Source: a virus. Taken from it: a stretch of DNA of 53,897 nucleotides. Both the position numbers and the translations under genes were made by a program. The stretch is taken from the IMG/VR virus record IMGVR_UViG_3300013094_000063, positions 1-53,897 of that record. One strand, written 5' to 3'. This document shows positions 42,418 to 51,031 of the stretch, piece by piece; position 1 is the first letter of the stretch, and each line of letters begins with the position of its first letter. Under the pieces are notes generated by a model. That model was not told the DNA's origin and ran no database searches. It saw only the letters and a list, made by a program, of their open reading frames with translations.

Positions 42418-44658
42418 TTATTTTCCTGTAGTTAGCGGTATTCCTGAGCTAGTGGTCACCGGTATTCCAGTTCCGGATACCACTTGATTAGTTGTGTTAG
42501 CAGTCGGCACGACTAAATCAGGACCTACACCGGCATTGGCCAGACATTGGAGAGCCGCACGTTTTTGTATTAGAGCGGCTTCTGCTACCATAGCAGGAGT
42601 GATATAACCTTTTTTAGGACTAGGATCAAATGCTGGATTGCCTTTATAATAAGCGGCAGTGGCTGGGTCACTAGCACTACACACTATCTGATCTGGGGCA
42701 TAGAATCTAAAAGCAGGTAAGAACACGGTCATATAGATATTTCCTATAGTGGGGTTTGGACATTTTTTATTTGGCCATCCCCAATATTTGAAGAATTTTT
42801 CTACATAATCCATCTGTCCTACACGAGTCATGGCGGCTAATGCGCTGGTAGTTGTTCTCAGTGTCTGCGCGGCTGGACCACCAAACTGTATCAGGCCATA
42901 ATATCCCTTACCATTAGGTTTAGCAGGATCCATGCTGGCTGCTGATTCTAGATACATGATACCTATCAGGTCTAGTGGATCAAATCCTAACCTACCACAC
43001 ACTTCTTTTATTTTAGTAAGAAATGGTTGATCAGTGGTCCACGAGAATGGGGCTCCTTGTACAGTGCCTCGATCACCAGCAGGACCATTTCTTGCAGGAT
43101 ATGGAGTATTAGCACTAGGCTGACCTTCAATCACAGCACCGTTGGTAGCCGTTTCTGTAGGAGTTATGGTGCTGTCAGTCCTTTCTAGACTAAACTGAGT
43201 TGGATTGATATTTTCGTGTTGATCCCATGGCTCATGGCTAGGGATTCTTTGCATTATAGAAACGATAGGATCCCCTTTGTAGAACTCACCGTTGCTCCAT
43301 GCAGTTCCGCCAACACGCTGTGGATTTTTGAACAGCGACAATCCTAAAGGAGCCACCGGGGAATCAGCTGTTGATGGACTATCGGCTGCAGGTCCATTTA
43401 GATCAATACGACCTGCGGATGCTACCAAACTAGCACCACTTACAGATAATTTGCCTTGAGCTCCTACGGTCACAGCGGCACCGGCTAGACTTAATTTTCC
43501 GCTTGCAGAAATTTTATTTTCTGCACCAGCCGACGAACTGATATTAGCGTTTGCAGCCATGATGATAGATCCAGTGACTCCTAGATTATAGTCCCCGGCT
43601 ACACTAATTTTGACAGTATCAGTTATTATGTTTGAATTCTGTCCAATGTTGAGATTAAAATCTTTAGTTGCGGCGATATTGAAATTACGACCAGCTTCTA
43701 GATTGAAATCCCTATCGGCACGCAGATTAAAATCTCCTTTGGTATGTATGCTGACACTATCTTCAGCATAGACATCTATCTTGCCGGCGCTGGTTAGTTC
43801 TATCCAGGCAGTACCTTTACTGTTGGCTATGTAGACCAAATCGCTTGAATTGTGTAAGAGTATCTGATGTCCTGTTCGAGTGCGGATCCTAACCAGTTCA
43901 TTCTGACCCGACTGATCACCGTCATCCATGACAAATGTCGATCCTCCTAGTCTGCTGACTGGGAATACTTTATTACCATCAAATCCAATCTTACCTTTAG
44001 GAGCACGGTCTGATGTATCTAAGGGACCAGGAGTGCTGATACCAAAGACCTGGCTGGGTATTTCCCTACGAGCACTGCTAGAAGTAACTCCCCGCACTGT
44101 ATCTAATAATAGACCCTGTTCTAGTAGTCTATCTGCAAACGGGTGTACAGGTTTAGGCAGTTTGGATATATTTTGATTGTTACCGTCATTGGTCTTTTTG
44201 TTGAATTCTGCTACAGGAAGATATCTAGTACCATATTTTTGTTCTTGTGCTGTGGTCATGGCCACATCTTGGCTAGCCGCAATACCTGGCATCATATGAT
44301 TTTGGAACGTGTCAGGGACACAACCTATCCAGAAACCGTATCCGAGGCCTACTGGAAAAACAACAACGACCTGAGTACCTACATCAGGAGGAACCATCCA
44401 CATGCCATAACTTTTTTGCACATCATTAAAGTCGCCGGAATTATTCCCCTGGAATTTGGCACTGGTTACTCCAGCAAAGGGACTCATATAGCGTACGATC
44501 CAGGTAGATGCCTGGGCCGATGTATCTACTGTAGGAATGTTACCCGTAAGAGCTACCTCAAGGAAACCCATATAGGTTTGATCTAGATGGTTAACAACTT
44601 CAGCCAACCACGGTCCAGGACCCGGTGTACTGCTTCTTTTGTATTGATCTATTCTCAT
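42418..44658 (-). CDS. 5: gp5-type baseplate needle with C-terminal lytic transglycosylase
   Basis: 746 residues. Residues 1-160 look like the gp5 OB domain (GPWLAEVVNHLDQTYMGFLEVAL; WMVPPDVGTQVVVVFPVG; GFWIGCVPD). About 270-420 are short repeating strands (FNLEAGRNFNIAATKDFNLNIG, in pieces; SASGKLSLAGAAVTVGAQGKL) typical of the triple beta-helix needle. About 540-690 resemble an SLT-type lytic transglycosylase: GIMYLESAAS with the catalytic Glu near 568, GYYGLIQFGG, and MTVFLPAFRFYAP. The lysozyme part therefore lies after the needle, unlike T4 gp5, where it is between OB domain and helix. AGGTAATTTCT precedes the ATG. Confidence 0.88.
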   Translation of the reverse strand: MRIDQYKRSSTPGPGPWLAEVVNHLDQTYMGFLEVALTGNIPTVDTSAQASTWIVRYMSPFAGVTSAKFQGNNSGDFNDVQKSYGMWMVPPDVGTQVVVVFPVGLGYGFWIGCVPDTFQNHMMPGIAASQDVAMTTAQEQKYGTRYLPVAEFNKKTNDGNNQNISKLPKPVHPFADRLLEQGLLLDTVRGVTSSSARREIPSQVFGISTPGPLDTSDRAPKGKIGFDGNKVFPVSRLGGSTFVMDDGDQSGQNELVRIRTRTGHQILLHNSSDLVYIANSKGTAWIELTSAGKIDVYAEDSVSIHTKGDFNLRADRDFNLEAGRNFNIAATKDFNLNIGQNSNIITDTVKISVAGDYNLGVTGSIIMAANANISSSAGAENKISASGKLSLAGAAVTVGAQGKLSVSGASLVASAGRIDLNGPAADSPSTADSPVAPLGLSLFKNPQRVGGTAWSNGEFYKGDPIVSIMQRIPSHEPWDQHENINPTQFSLERTDSTITPTETATNGAVIEGQPSANTPYPARNGPAGDRGTVQGAPFSWTTDQPFLTKIKEVCGRLGFDPLDLIGIMYLESAASMDPAKPNGKGYYGLIQFGGPAAQTLRTTTSALAAMTRVGQMDYVEKFFKYWGWPNKKCPNPTIGNIYMTVFLPAFRFYAPDQIVCSASDPATAAYYKGNPAFDPSPKKGYITPAMVAEAALIQKRAALQCLANAGVGPDLVVPTANTTNQVVSGTGIPVTTSSGIPLTTGK

Positions 44659-44674
44659 AGAAATTACCTGTTAC

Positions 44675-47600
44675 CTATTTTATAAATGTTGTTCCGGACT
44701 TATTACCAGATTGGTATCTTTGATATGCCGCATCGAGAGTTGTTCGATCAGAGAGACTACTATTAGTTGCTAACGTAGTATCGTTAATAAATTTAGTCAA
44801 CAGACCGGTGCTATTGTTTGAGGCAAATATATCTGATGCTTCTTTTTTAAGACTAGCCGACAATTCTGAAGGACTAACTCCTCTGGCATCTGCTAGACCT
44901 TGTATACCACCTTTGGCTACTATCTGCTGTTCATCTATACTTAATAATGATTCCGGATTATCTGCTACTGTTTTTGGTTGGCCTGGGGGGATATTGTTTA
45001 AATTTTTCAGATTCCTAAAACTCAATCCATCTGATTGTAGTTGAGATAGGTTGATATTCGTCGGTACTGTATTCGACACCGCCTGTAGGTACGACTGGGC
45101 ATTACCAACAGCTCCTCCTGTCAATCCAGATAATCGTAAATCGGGATTAGGAATATAATTTGGAAATAATCGATTTGCATTTCCCTGTATGTTGGCTATT
45201 GTTGAATCTATTTTAGAAGATACTTGAGAAGGATAAAAATTTATTATAGGAGACGGTGTTCCCCCTAGGATGGCATTGCCGTATATATTAGCCCCTGCGG
45301 TAAGTTTCCCCGCGCCGTCTGTCACAGCACCAAAGGCCTGTGTCAAAGGACCTTGACCAAGTCCTCCGGAGATATTGGCGTAATTGCTAGATGGACTAAC
45401 CGCTCCTAATTTGAAGGCAGATATAGGAATACCCGTGTCTGGCACAGATGCTTTAGATTTATCTCTAGCATCTTGAGTCACTGCCATAGTAGGATCAGCT
45501 GTTCCTGTAGTTCCGCTGTCAGTATCTATAAATTGCACACTATTGGTAGGATCTTGTCCCGATACCTTGGTAAGTGATAATCGTTGTTTGAATACGCCAT
45601 CTTTGAAAGAACTAGAAGCAGACATGACTCTATAAGCACCATGGAACGGACTTCTAATTAGGTCATTATATTTCATAAACCCGTCGGCTCCTATGTCATC
45701 GGGATTGCGGAACACGATATCGATGATAACATCTCCTTCTTGATGAGATGCCTGGGTATTATCTACGGTGCTGGCCTTATTGGCTGTTTTTACCTGATTT
45801 CCTATTCCCCCAGTGACTAGATAAAAAGGATCTCCCATGATTTCAATATCAGCTACCAACATGTTAGATGCTGGGTCGACTAGTGCTTTATGAAGATTTG
45901 TGGCCAAGGCATAATATGGATTACCCGGTTGTGCCTGTACTGCCGCTCCTATGGATTGGGTCTTAGATTCTGGAATTGTCTTAGTGACAGGCGTTGGATT
46001 GATCTTAGTTCCTGCCTCTTGATTTGTCTTACCTAGATTAGCATCGTTGGCTTTTTCTGCAGGAACAGTTCCATTAGAAGGAGCTGCCTTGTCTTTGGTT
46101 TTTTCTGAATCATTGATCCCGGATCCTGCTGTGATTCCTTCAAAAAACAAGTTGTTATATTGTAGCTTGAACGAAATGATTTCTGTATTTTTTCCTGTAT
46201 AGATATAGCTGTAAGAACGTTGACTGTAATAGAGAAGATCTTTAAGAGGCTGCGTCAGTTTGGCAAATCCGGGAATCCTTCCACGCAATATCTTGTAGGG
46301 CGATACTCTAAAAGTATATCTCGTTAAAGGTGAATTTTTTAATTCATCTCTTCCGGGCAAGGATGTAGTGCTGGTGCGTACTAAAAAATATTTGACCATC
46401 CCTCCAGGTAGCAGGGATTCTCCGCCATTATTTTCGGTTAGATCTTTAAGCATTTTCCTAATGAACGTACTATTGACAATGATTTCTGCTATGGCATCTC
46501 GTAGATTGACATCATTGTTAAAGGTCAATTTTACTGTTTTATCAGTTCCTGCACTGACGATTTTATAGGTTTTAGCTTTGGATTCAGCAGTTGGATAATT
46601 CACTTGGCCAGCTCCTTGCCGTTGAGGATCTAGCATACCATACTGTTGAGCATCTGTGGTATCATAGAGGTCTGATTTGGCAATCTCAGAACTTAGATTA
46701 TATTTCCCCACTTCGGTGTTGGTATCTAATATAAAATTTCCGTTGTCGTCTATGTCGTCAAATTTTATATCGAATTGATCGTGTAGTTTTGCGGCTTCAC
46801 CACTATTGGGATGTGTCTTGGCTCTAATATCTGTCAGTTGCTGATTGTAATTGGTCACTAACGAAGATATCAGTTCTCCTACAGTTTTTCCGGTAGCAGA
46901 AACCGTGTCAGAGAATCTACCAGTGACCCCTTGGGCGATGTCATTGTAAGGGACACAGCTACATTTATACTGGGTACCTTTTTCTGTGATATCCATTTCC
47001 ATTCCTGAAAACTTTATTGTGAGGTATCTTTTTTCATCAAGTATTTTTGGACTGGTGAATTTGTCGTTGTCAGGATAGCCTATCCACTCGATCAACAATA
47101 TATAAGAAGCTTCCATGTAGTTGTCCCAGCCCGCTGACACTGCCGCGGTTCCTAGTGCTTCTAGAAATCCATTTACACTGTATGGTTCTATCACATCAAA
47201 ACTGATCTGTGTTGGGAGGGTCGCACTGGTATCTTCGGTAAAGGTCATAACGGTATCGATCTGCACATTTTCTATAAACATGTCAAATCGTCCAGCACTT
47301 GTTTGATTGAATCCGGCAGCTAGCTCTTTATAAGAAGAATTAGATTGTTCGATATTTTTTTTAGATTTGGCTATTTCTTCTGGAGTGACTTCGTAGGCGT
47401 TTACGAGGTTATTGTGAGCCGTCACTTGATCTACCGAAACAGATCCAGTCTTGATAGCATTGGCTCCTTTTCCTCCAGATTTCAATATGACAAAATTTAA
47501 ATTATTTGTTCCCTTGGTATAGGTGTCGGGGTCATTTAGTTGTTCAGCTGTTATACAGGCTAAGGTAAATCTATAGGTGTAAGATCTATATTTTGATAGC

Positions 47601-47824
47601 ACATTGGTTTTCTGTGTTGAGTAAACCGTGGTATTCACCGATGTACTTGTAGACTGATCCACAACTGCCTCTGGGGTCTTTCTTTCTACTTGATCCTTTC
47701 GGGCATTGGCAACATCTTCTTTAGTTGCACCTACAGGTATGTCTTTGGCCAGGCCTGATCCGCGACTGCCGTTTCCGGCGGCTTTCTGACTGGTTAAGAG
47801 ATTAAGTGAACTAACTCCGGGCAT
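44675..47824 (-). CDS. Large baseplate hub-like protein, 1049 aa
   Basis: Directly upstream of gp5 in transcription order, where the T4 hub partner gp27 would be expected. Disordered N-terminus (about 1-75), then a folded part with YRFTLACITAEQL, FDMFIENVQIDTVMTF, NYMEASYILLIEWIGYP and RYLTIKFSGMEMDITEKGTQYKCSC, the last resembling hub-type tube domains. Later YRVMSASSSFKDGVFKQRLSLTKVSG and VADIEIMGDPFYLVTG recall hub proteins of contractile tails. The last 250 residues are Gly/Ser/Asn-rich. GGGGATCTAG precedes the ATG, overlapping the gp53 stop. A hub role is inferred from order and these motifs; direct gp27 homology is unproven. Confidence 0.6.
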   Translation of the reverse strand: MPGVSSLNLLTSQKAAGNGSRGSGLAKDIPVGATKEDVANARKDQVERKTPEAVVDQSTSTSVNTTVYSTQKTNVLSKYRSYTYRFTLACITAEQLNDPDTYTKGTNNLNFVILKSGGKGANAIKTGSVSVDQVTAHNNLVNAYEVTPEEIAKSKKNIEQSNSSYKELAAGFNQTSAGRFDMFIENVQIDTVMTFTEDTSATLPTQISFDVIEPYSVNGFLEALGTAAVSAGWDNYMEASYILLIEWIGYPDNDKFTSPKILDEKRYLTIKFSGMEMDITEKGTQYKCSCVPYNDIAQGVTGRFSDTVSATGKTVGELISSLVTNYNQQLTDIRAKTHPNSGEAAKLHDQFDIKFDDIDDNGNFILDTNTEVGKYNLSSEIAKSDLYDTTDAQQYGMLDPQRQGAGQVNYPTAESKAKTYKIVSAGTDKTVKLTFNNDVNLRDAIAEIIVNSTFIRKMLKDLTENNGGESLLPGGMVKYFLVRTSTTSLPGRDELKNSPLTRYTFRVSPYKILRGRIPGFAKLTQPLKDLLYYSQRSYSYIYTGKNTEIISFKLQYNNLFFEGITAGSGINDSEKTKDKAAPSNGTVPAEKANDANLGKTNQEAGTKINPTPVTKTIPESKTQSIGAAVQAQPGNPYYALATNLHKALVDPASNMLVADIEIMGDPFYLVTGGIGNQVKTANKASTVDNTQASHQEGDVIIDIVFRNPDDIGADGFMKYNDLIRSPFHGAYRVMSASSSFKDGVFKQRLSLTKVSGQDPTNSVQFIDTDSGTTGTADPTMAVTQDARDKSKASVPDTGIPISAFKLGAVSPSSNYANISGGLGQGPLTQAFGAVTDGAGKLTAGANIYGNAILGGTPSPIINFYPSQVSSKIDSTIANIQGNANRLFPNYIPNPDLRLSGLTGGAVGNAQSYLQAVSNTVPTNINLSQLQSDGLSFRNLKNLNNIPPGQPKTVADNPESLLSIDEQQIVAKGGIQGLADARGVSPSELSASLKKEASDIFASNNSTGLLTKFINDTTLATNSSLSDRTTLDAAYQRYQSGNKSGTTFIK

Positions 47825-48124
47825 CTAGATCCCCAATGCGGCTTGTAGACTTGGTAAACTAGGTAGATAGATTTTCAATCCGGCGACCATGTCAAAGACG
47901 GGGTCTTGAATTATACTCTTGTTCCGGACAGCAAATACCCACCACAGGTTGACATCTCCGTAGGCATCATAGGCCAACAATTCCGGTCTGTGCTCATATT
48001 TTTTATCCAGCTGATATAGAAGATCAGATGTCGTAGCAGGTATATCCCTAAATGTGGCAACGTCGAGATAACCCTTGTTTCGAGGTGTTGAGTAGTAGGG
48101 ACTTTTTAATCCATAGACTGCCAT
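47825..48124 (-). CDS. 53: Baseplate wedge protein gp53-like
   Basis: 99 residues from ATG 48124, which shares a base with the preceding stop (TAATG) and has AAAGGAT upstream; an in-frame start 13 codons earlier lies inside that gene. The sequence YYSTPRNKGYLDVATFRDIPATTSD, LDKKYEHRPELLAYDAYGDVNLWWVFAVRNKSII (read in parts), then a LysM-like end VAGLKIYLPS, fits gp53, which joins neighbouring wedges. Shorter than T4 gp53 (196 aa), as in other environmental T4-like phages. Confidence 0.85.
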   Translation of the reverse strand: MAVYGLKSPYYSTPRNKGYLDVATFRDIPATTSDLLYQLDKKYEHRPELLAYDAYGDVNLWWVFAVRNKSIIQDPVFDMVAGLKIYLPSLPSLQAALGI

Positions 48125-48867
48125 TATAGATATCCTTTGGTATTTAGATCGCCGTTTAGCCATCCACTGACTGTAAATTTCTGCTGTTCGGCTCTACTGT
48201 ACATTGGCATCATGGTCACAGTGATAGACGACAGTGTGGGAACCATGGTGTCGTTTTTAAACGTAGCATTGTTGCTAGACAGAGCAAAATAATCTACCTT
48301 GTCTGGAAGATCAGCACGGAAACTGGTAATGGCTACAGGAACGTTTTCTAACATCCACTCTCCATAGGCAAATAGTCTACAGACAGGAGGAGGACTTCCG
48401 GAATTGACTTCACCGTTGGCTAGCATTTTAGTCAATGCCCTTAATAGATGCACAGTTGATAGATATATTTCAGCGTCACTGTCGTTCTGTATACTGAACT
48501 GTCCTGTGACTGTGATCGATCCTACACTGCTGTGTCTGTAAAAATTCTGTTGGAAGTTGCTGTGTGTGACCTGGGTAGAACTATAGTCTGCCTTGTGTTC
48601 TATGGTGATTGTTGGGGTATAAGGAAATACGATGCCTTTTAGATTGGTTAGAACCTTAGGTGGGATAGAACTGGTTCCACCGCCGGTATATTTTCCTGCC
48701 ACATAGCTATCGGGAACCTGTATACGTACTCTGTGATCACTTTTTAGTTCTGATCCCGTGCGATCATAGAAATTCACATTAGGCAACCTAGATGTGGATT
48801 TATCACCTCCTAAAAATCTCTGGAGTCCGGTTAATCCTGTTTTACCTACTAAGTCTAACAATGACAT
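48124..48867 (-). CDS. Tail-tube/baseplate-type protein, possibly gp48 or gp54 role
   Basis: 247 residues. An amphipathic N-terminus (MSLLDLVGKTGLTGLQRFLGG) is followed by VNFYDRTGSELKSDHRVRIQVPDS, GIVFPYTPTITIEHKADYSS, VTGQFSIQNDSDAEIYLSTVHLLRALTKM, and VPTLSSITVTMMPMYSR. The strands and the helix before the last strands fit the tail-tube/baseplate-initiator fold, and it is first in the baseplate block. gp48 and gp54 are the nearest roles, but I do not recognise a direct match. AGAGGA is placed 9 nt before the ATG; a GGTAAATA element lies upstream. Confidence 0.6.
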   Translation of the reverse strand: MSLLDLVGKTGLTGLQRFLGGDKSTSRLPNVNFYDRTGSELKSDHRVRIQVPDSYVAGKYTGGGTSSIPPKVLTNLKGIVFPYTPTITIEHKADYSSTQVTHSNFQQNFYRHSSVGSITVTGQFSIQNDSDAEIYLSTVHLLRALTKMLANGEVNSGSPPPVCRLFAYGEWMLENVPVAITSFRADLPDKVDYFALSSNNATFKNDTMVPTLSSITVTMMPMYSRAEQQKFTVSGWLNGDLNTKGYL

Positions 48868-48886
48868 TTATTTTCCTCTGATATAG

Positions 48887-48894
48887 TATTTACC
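48887..48894 (-). promoter_or_regulatory. Candidate late promoter for the virion block (GGTAAATA)
   Basis: Minus-strand octamer with two differences from TATAAATA. Expected start near 48881 gives a 14-nt leader with AGAGGA before ATG 48867. It is the only candidate at the head of the 35-kb block. Confidence 0.4.
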
Positions 48895-48895
48895 C

Positions 48896-48903
48896 GATAA
48901 ATA
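48896..48903 (+). promoter_or_regulatory. Candidate late promoter for gene 55 (GATAAATA)
   Basis: Plus-strand octamer in the divergent gap, starting 2 nt beyond the minus-strand candidate. RNA start near 48909. It could give gene 55 a second, self-activated late start. Confidence 0.4.
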
Positions 48904-48927
48904 AACTACTAGTTTTATTTACCCAGG

Positions 48928-48955
48928 TTGACAACTGTATTTTTTATGCTACACT
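48928..48955 (+). promoter_or_regulatory. Sigma70-like promoter for gene 55
   Basis: TTGACA (48928-48933), 16 nt, TACACT (48950-48955). RNA start near 48962 leaves a 20-nt leader with AAGGA (48964-48968), rather far (13 nt) from ATG 48982. Confidence 0.65.
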
Positions 48956-48981
48956 AAGCATATAAGGATAATAATAAAAAG

Positions 48982-49890
48982 ATGACAGCTCTTCCAATTT
49001 CAACAAGAAAAGTAAAATACCTCAATAATAGAGACCTCCTAGCAGAAATACATCGTAGCAAATGCTCATATTCCAGTTTTACCAAAGCCGAATACAGCCA
49101 GCACGATATCATCCTGACTAGTCTTGATAAGGTCAATATCCGCACCATAGCAGATGCCAAGCGTGCCCGTGCCAAACGCATAGGTCTACAGGCATTCGCC
49201 CAGGCTCGTGCCAGCGGAGACAAAAAGATCAAATTGGCAGAATGTACTCCTGCTTACCAAACCATACCAAAGACAGACATCGTGATTCGCATCATGACCT
49301 TCGATCACATACCCCTGGCACCGGGTCGCAAGAAAACCACCAAGACTCGTGCTGACAGCCACGACAAGGTCAACTTTCCTCCATTCCAACACTGGAAATT
49401 CAATGATGCAGACGAACTGATCTGTGTAGGCAAGAGCCACTGGCGGGGTGGAATGAAGACCGGCAAGTTCAGCAAGGATCACGGTCGTATTACAGAAAAT
49501 CTAGGCAAGATGTTTATCAAACTCAGCGAACGCTATGCCCAAAGATCCAACTGGCGTGGTTATACCTACATCGATGAAATGCGTGGACAGGCCATACTAC
49601 AGTTGAGCCAGATTGGTCTACAGTTTGATGAATCAAAATCAGAGAATCCATTTGCCTACTATACCGCCGCAGTGACTAACTCATTCACTCGCATATTGAA
49701 TCTGGAAAAGAAAAACCAGAATATCCGAGATGACATGCTGGAAGAACACGGGCTGACTCCTAGTATGACTCGACAGCATTCACAAGAGTACGCTGACGAA
49801 ATAGCTCGACAGGCCACGCTATATAAAAATATGCGTATGCCAAAGAGTGAAGACGATCTTTCGGATGATGTTGAAGAAACATCAGCTTGA
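48982..49890 (+). CDS. 55: Late sigma factor gp55-like, 302 aa
   Basis: gp55 redirects host RNA polymerase to TATAAATA late promoters. The C-terminal ~150 residues fit: GRITENLGKMFIKLSERYAQ, NWRGYTYIDEMRGQAILQL, NPFAYYTAAVTNSFTRILNLEKKNQNIRDDML (sigma region 2-like, about 165-260), then a short acidic tail. T4 gp55 has 185 residues; here about 110 extra N-terminal residues are basic with helical pieces (RDLLAEIHRSKCSYSSF; ADAKRARAKRIGLQAFAQARA), which may bind DNA or polymerase. It faces away from the late virion block across a 114-bp divergent promoter region. Confidence 0.88.
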   Translation: MTALPISTRKVKYLNNRDLLAEIHRSKCSYSSFTKAEYSQHDIILTSLDKVNIRTIADAKRARAKRIGLQAFAQARASGDKKIKLAECTPAYQTIPKTDIVIRIMTFDHIPLAPGRKKTTKTRADSHDKVNFPPFQHWKFNDADELICVGKSHWRGGMKTGKFSKDHGRITENLGKMFIKLSERYAQRSNWRGYTYIDEMRGQAILQLSQIGLQFDESKSENPFAYYTAAVTNSFTRILNLEKKNQNIRDDMLEEHGLTPSMTRQHSQEYADEIARQATLYKNMRMPKSEDDLSDDVEETSA

Positions 49891-49915
49891 CTTCCTCCAA
49901 TCTAGCAGTTAAACT
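49887..49915 (+). promoter_or_regulatory. Possible sigma70-like promoter for genes 47-46
   Basis: TTGACT (49887-49892), 17 nt, TAAACT (49910-49915). The TGA of the -35 is the gene 55 stop (49888-49890), the same overlap as at 10209 and 10444. The -10 is poorer than at the other sites. Confidence 0.45.
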
Positions 49916-49935
49916 CGTTGTAAGGAGAATTATAT

Positions 49936-50949
49936 ATGCCCTTGTTTAAAAAGGTAGCAGTGTTTACGGACCTCCATGTTGGCCTTAAGTCCAACAGCTT
50001 GGTTCATCTAAAAGATTGTGAAGAATATGTAGACTGGTTTATCGACGAGGCTAAAAAAGCCAACTGCGAAACCTGTATTTTTATGGGAGACTGGTCGCAT
50101 AATAGAAATAGTTTAAATCTATATACGCTGAATACATCCATAACTTTATTAGAAAAGCTAGGTGCTGCCTTTGACCAGTTCTTTTGGTTTCCGGGCAATC
50201 ACGATCTATTCTACAAGGACAAGCGTGATATTCATTCCAGTGCCTTCGGCAGGCACATTCCAGGAGTCACTGTCGTAGATGGTATCACGACTCTCGATGA
50301 TGTCACACTAGTTCCTTGGTTAGTAGGTGATGAGTGGCGTACTATGGACAAGATCAAGAGCCGCTATGTGTTTGGACATTTAGAATTACCCCTGTTCTTC
50401 ATGAACGCCATGGTACAGATGCCCGATCACGGTGAGCTACAGGCAGATGCCTTCAAAGGACCCGAATATGTGTTTTCGGGTCATTTCCATAAAAGACAGA
50501 ACAAGGGCAACATCTGGTACATAGGTAATGCCTTTCCTCACAACTTCGCAGATACCTGGGATGATGAGAGAGGTATGATGACCTTAGAGTGGGGTGGTAC
50601 TCCAGAATTCATCGATTGGTCTGACTGCCCTAAATATCGCACAGTCAAGTTATCAGAACTGATAGATCGCAAAGATGACATAATGAAAAGCAAGATGTAT
50701 ATCAAGGTCAATCTGGATATAGACATCAGCTTCGAAGAAGCCAACTTCATCAAAGAAACCTTTATACGAGATTATGACATCCGTGAGATCAGCCTCATAC
50801 AGGACAAGACCAGCTTAGACGGAACAATAGATGATAACCCAGATGCTAAATTTGAATCAGTGGATCAGATCGTCATGGAACAGCTGGTGAATATAGACAG
50901 CGAACAGTTTGATCGCACCACCTTATTGGAGATATACAATGGGCTTTGA
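49936..50949 (+). CDS. 47: Recombination nuclease subunit gp47 (Mre11-like)
   Basis: 337 residues (T4 gp47 339). With gp46 it forms the nuclease that resects DNA ends for recombination-dependent replication and degrades host DNA. Metallophosphatase motifs in order: FTDLHVGLK (D-x-H), IFMGDWSHNR (GD), WFPGNHDLFY (GNHD), VFGHLELP, and VFSGHFHKRQ (GHxH). TAAGGAG (49920-49926) precedes the ATG. Its 3' end overlaps a 30-codon ORF that leads to gene 46. Confidence 0.95.
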   Translation: MPLFKKVAVFTDLHVGLKSNSLVHLKDCEEYVDWFIDEAKKANCETCIFMGDWSHNRNSLNLYTLNTSITLLEKLGAAFDQFFWFPGNHDLFYKDKRDIHSSAFGRHIPGVTVVDGITTLDDVTLVPWLVGDEWRTMDKIKSRYVFGHLELPLFFMNAMVQMPDHGELQADAFKGPEYVFSGHFHKRQNKGNIWYIGNAFPHNFADTWDDERGMMTLEWGGTPEFIDWSDCPKYRTVKLSELIDRKDDIMKSKMYIKVNLDIDISFEEANFIKETFIRDYDIREISLIQDKTSLDGTIDDNPDAKFESVDQIVMEQLVNIDSEQFDRTTLLEIYNGL

Positions 50950-51031
50950 AAATATATCTAAACATACAAAATCTTCAATAACATTAGAAGTACTCAAACA
51001 ACTTATACTCTTACACAATAATGATAATTAA
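50939..51031 (+). CDS. 30-aa linker ORF between genes 47 and 46
   Basis: ATG 50939 has TTGGAG 7 nt upstream, a better ribosome binding site than that of gene 46. The 30-codon frame reads MGFENISKHTKSSITLEVLKQ, then LILLHNNDN, and overlaps both gene 47 and gene 46 by 11 nt. It is helical with an amphipathic look. It may be a small protein or merely couple translation from 47 to 46. T4 has small ORFs (46.1, 46.2) in the same gap, though with the order of 46 and 47 to be compared. Confidence 0.5.
   Translation: MGFENISKHTKSSITLEVLKQLILLHNNDN

Noticed and set aside
42415-42422. AATAAATA before gene 25
   Set aside because: The expected RNA start would fall after the first base of the start codon, and the motif overlaps the stop of gene 5; probably chance.
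48865-48872. AATAAATG at the start of the 247-aa gene
   Set aside because: Overlaps the start codon; the GGTAAATA element further upstream is the better candidate.
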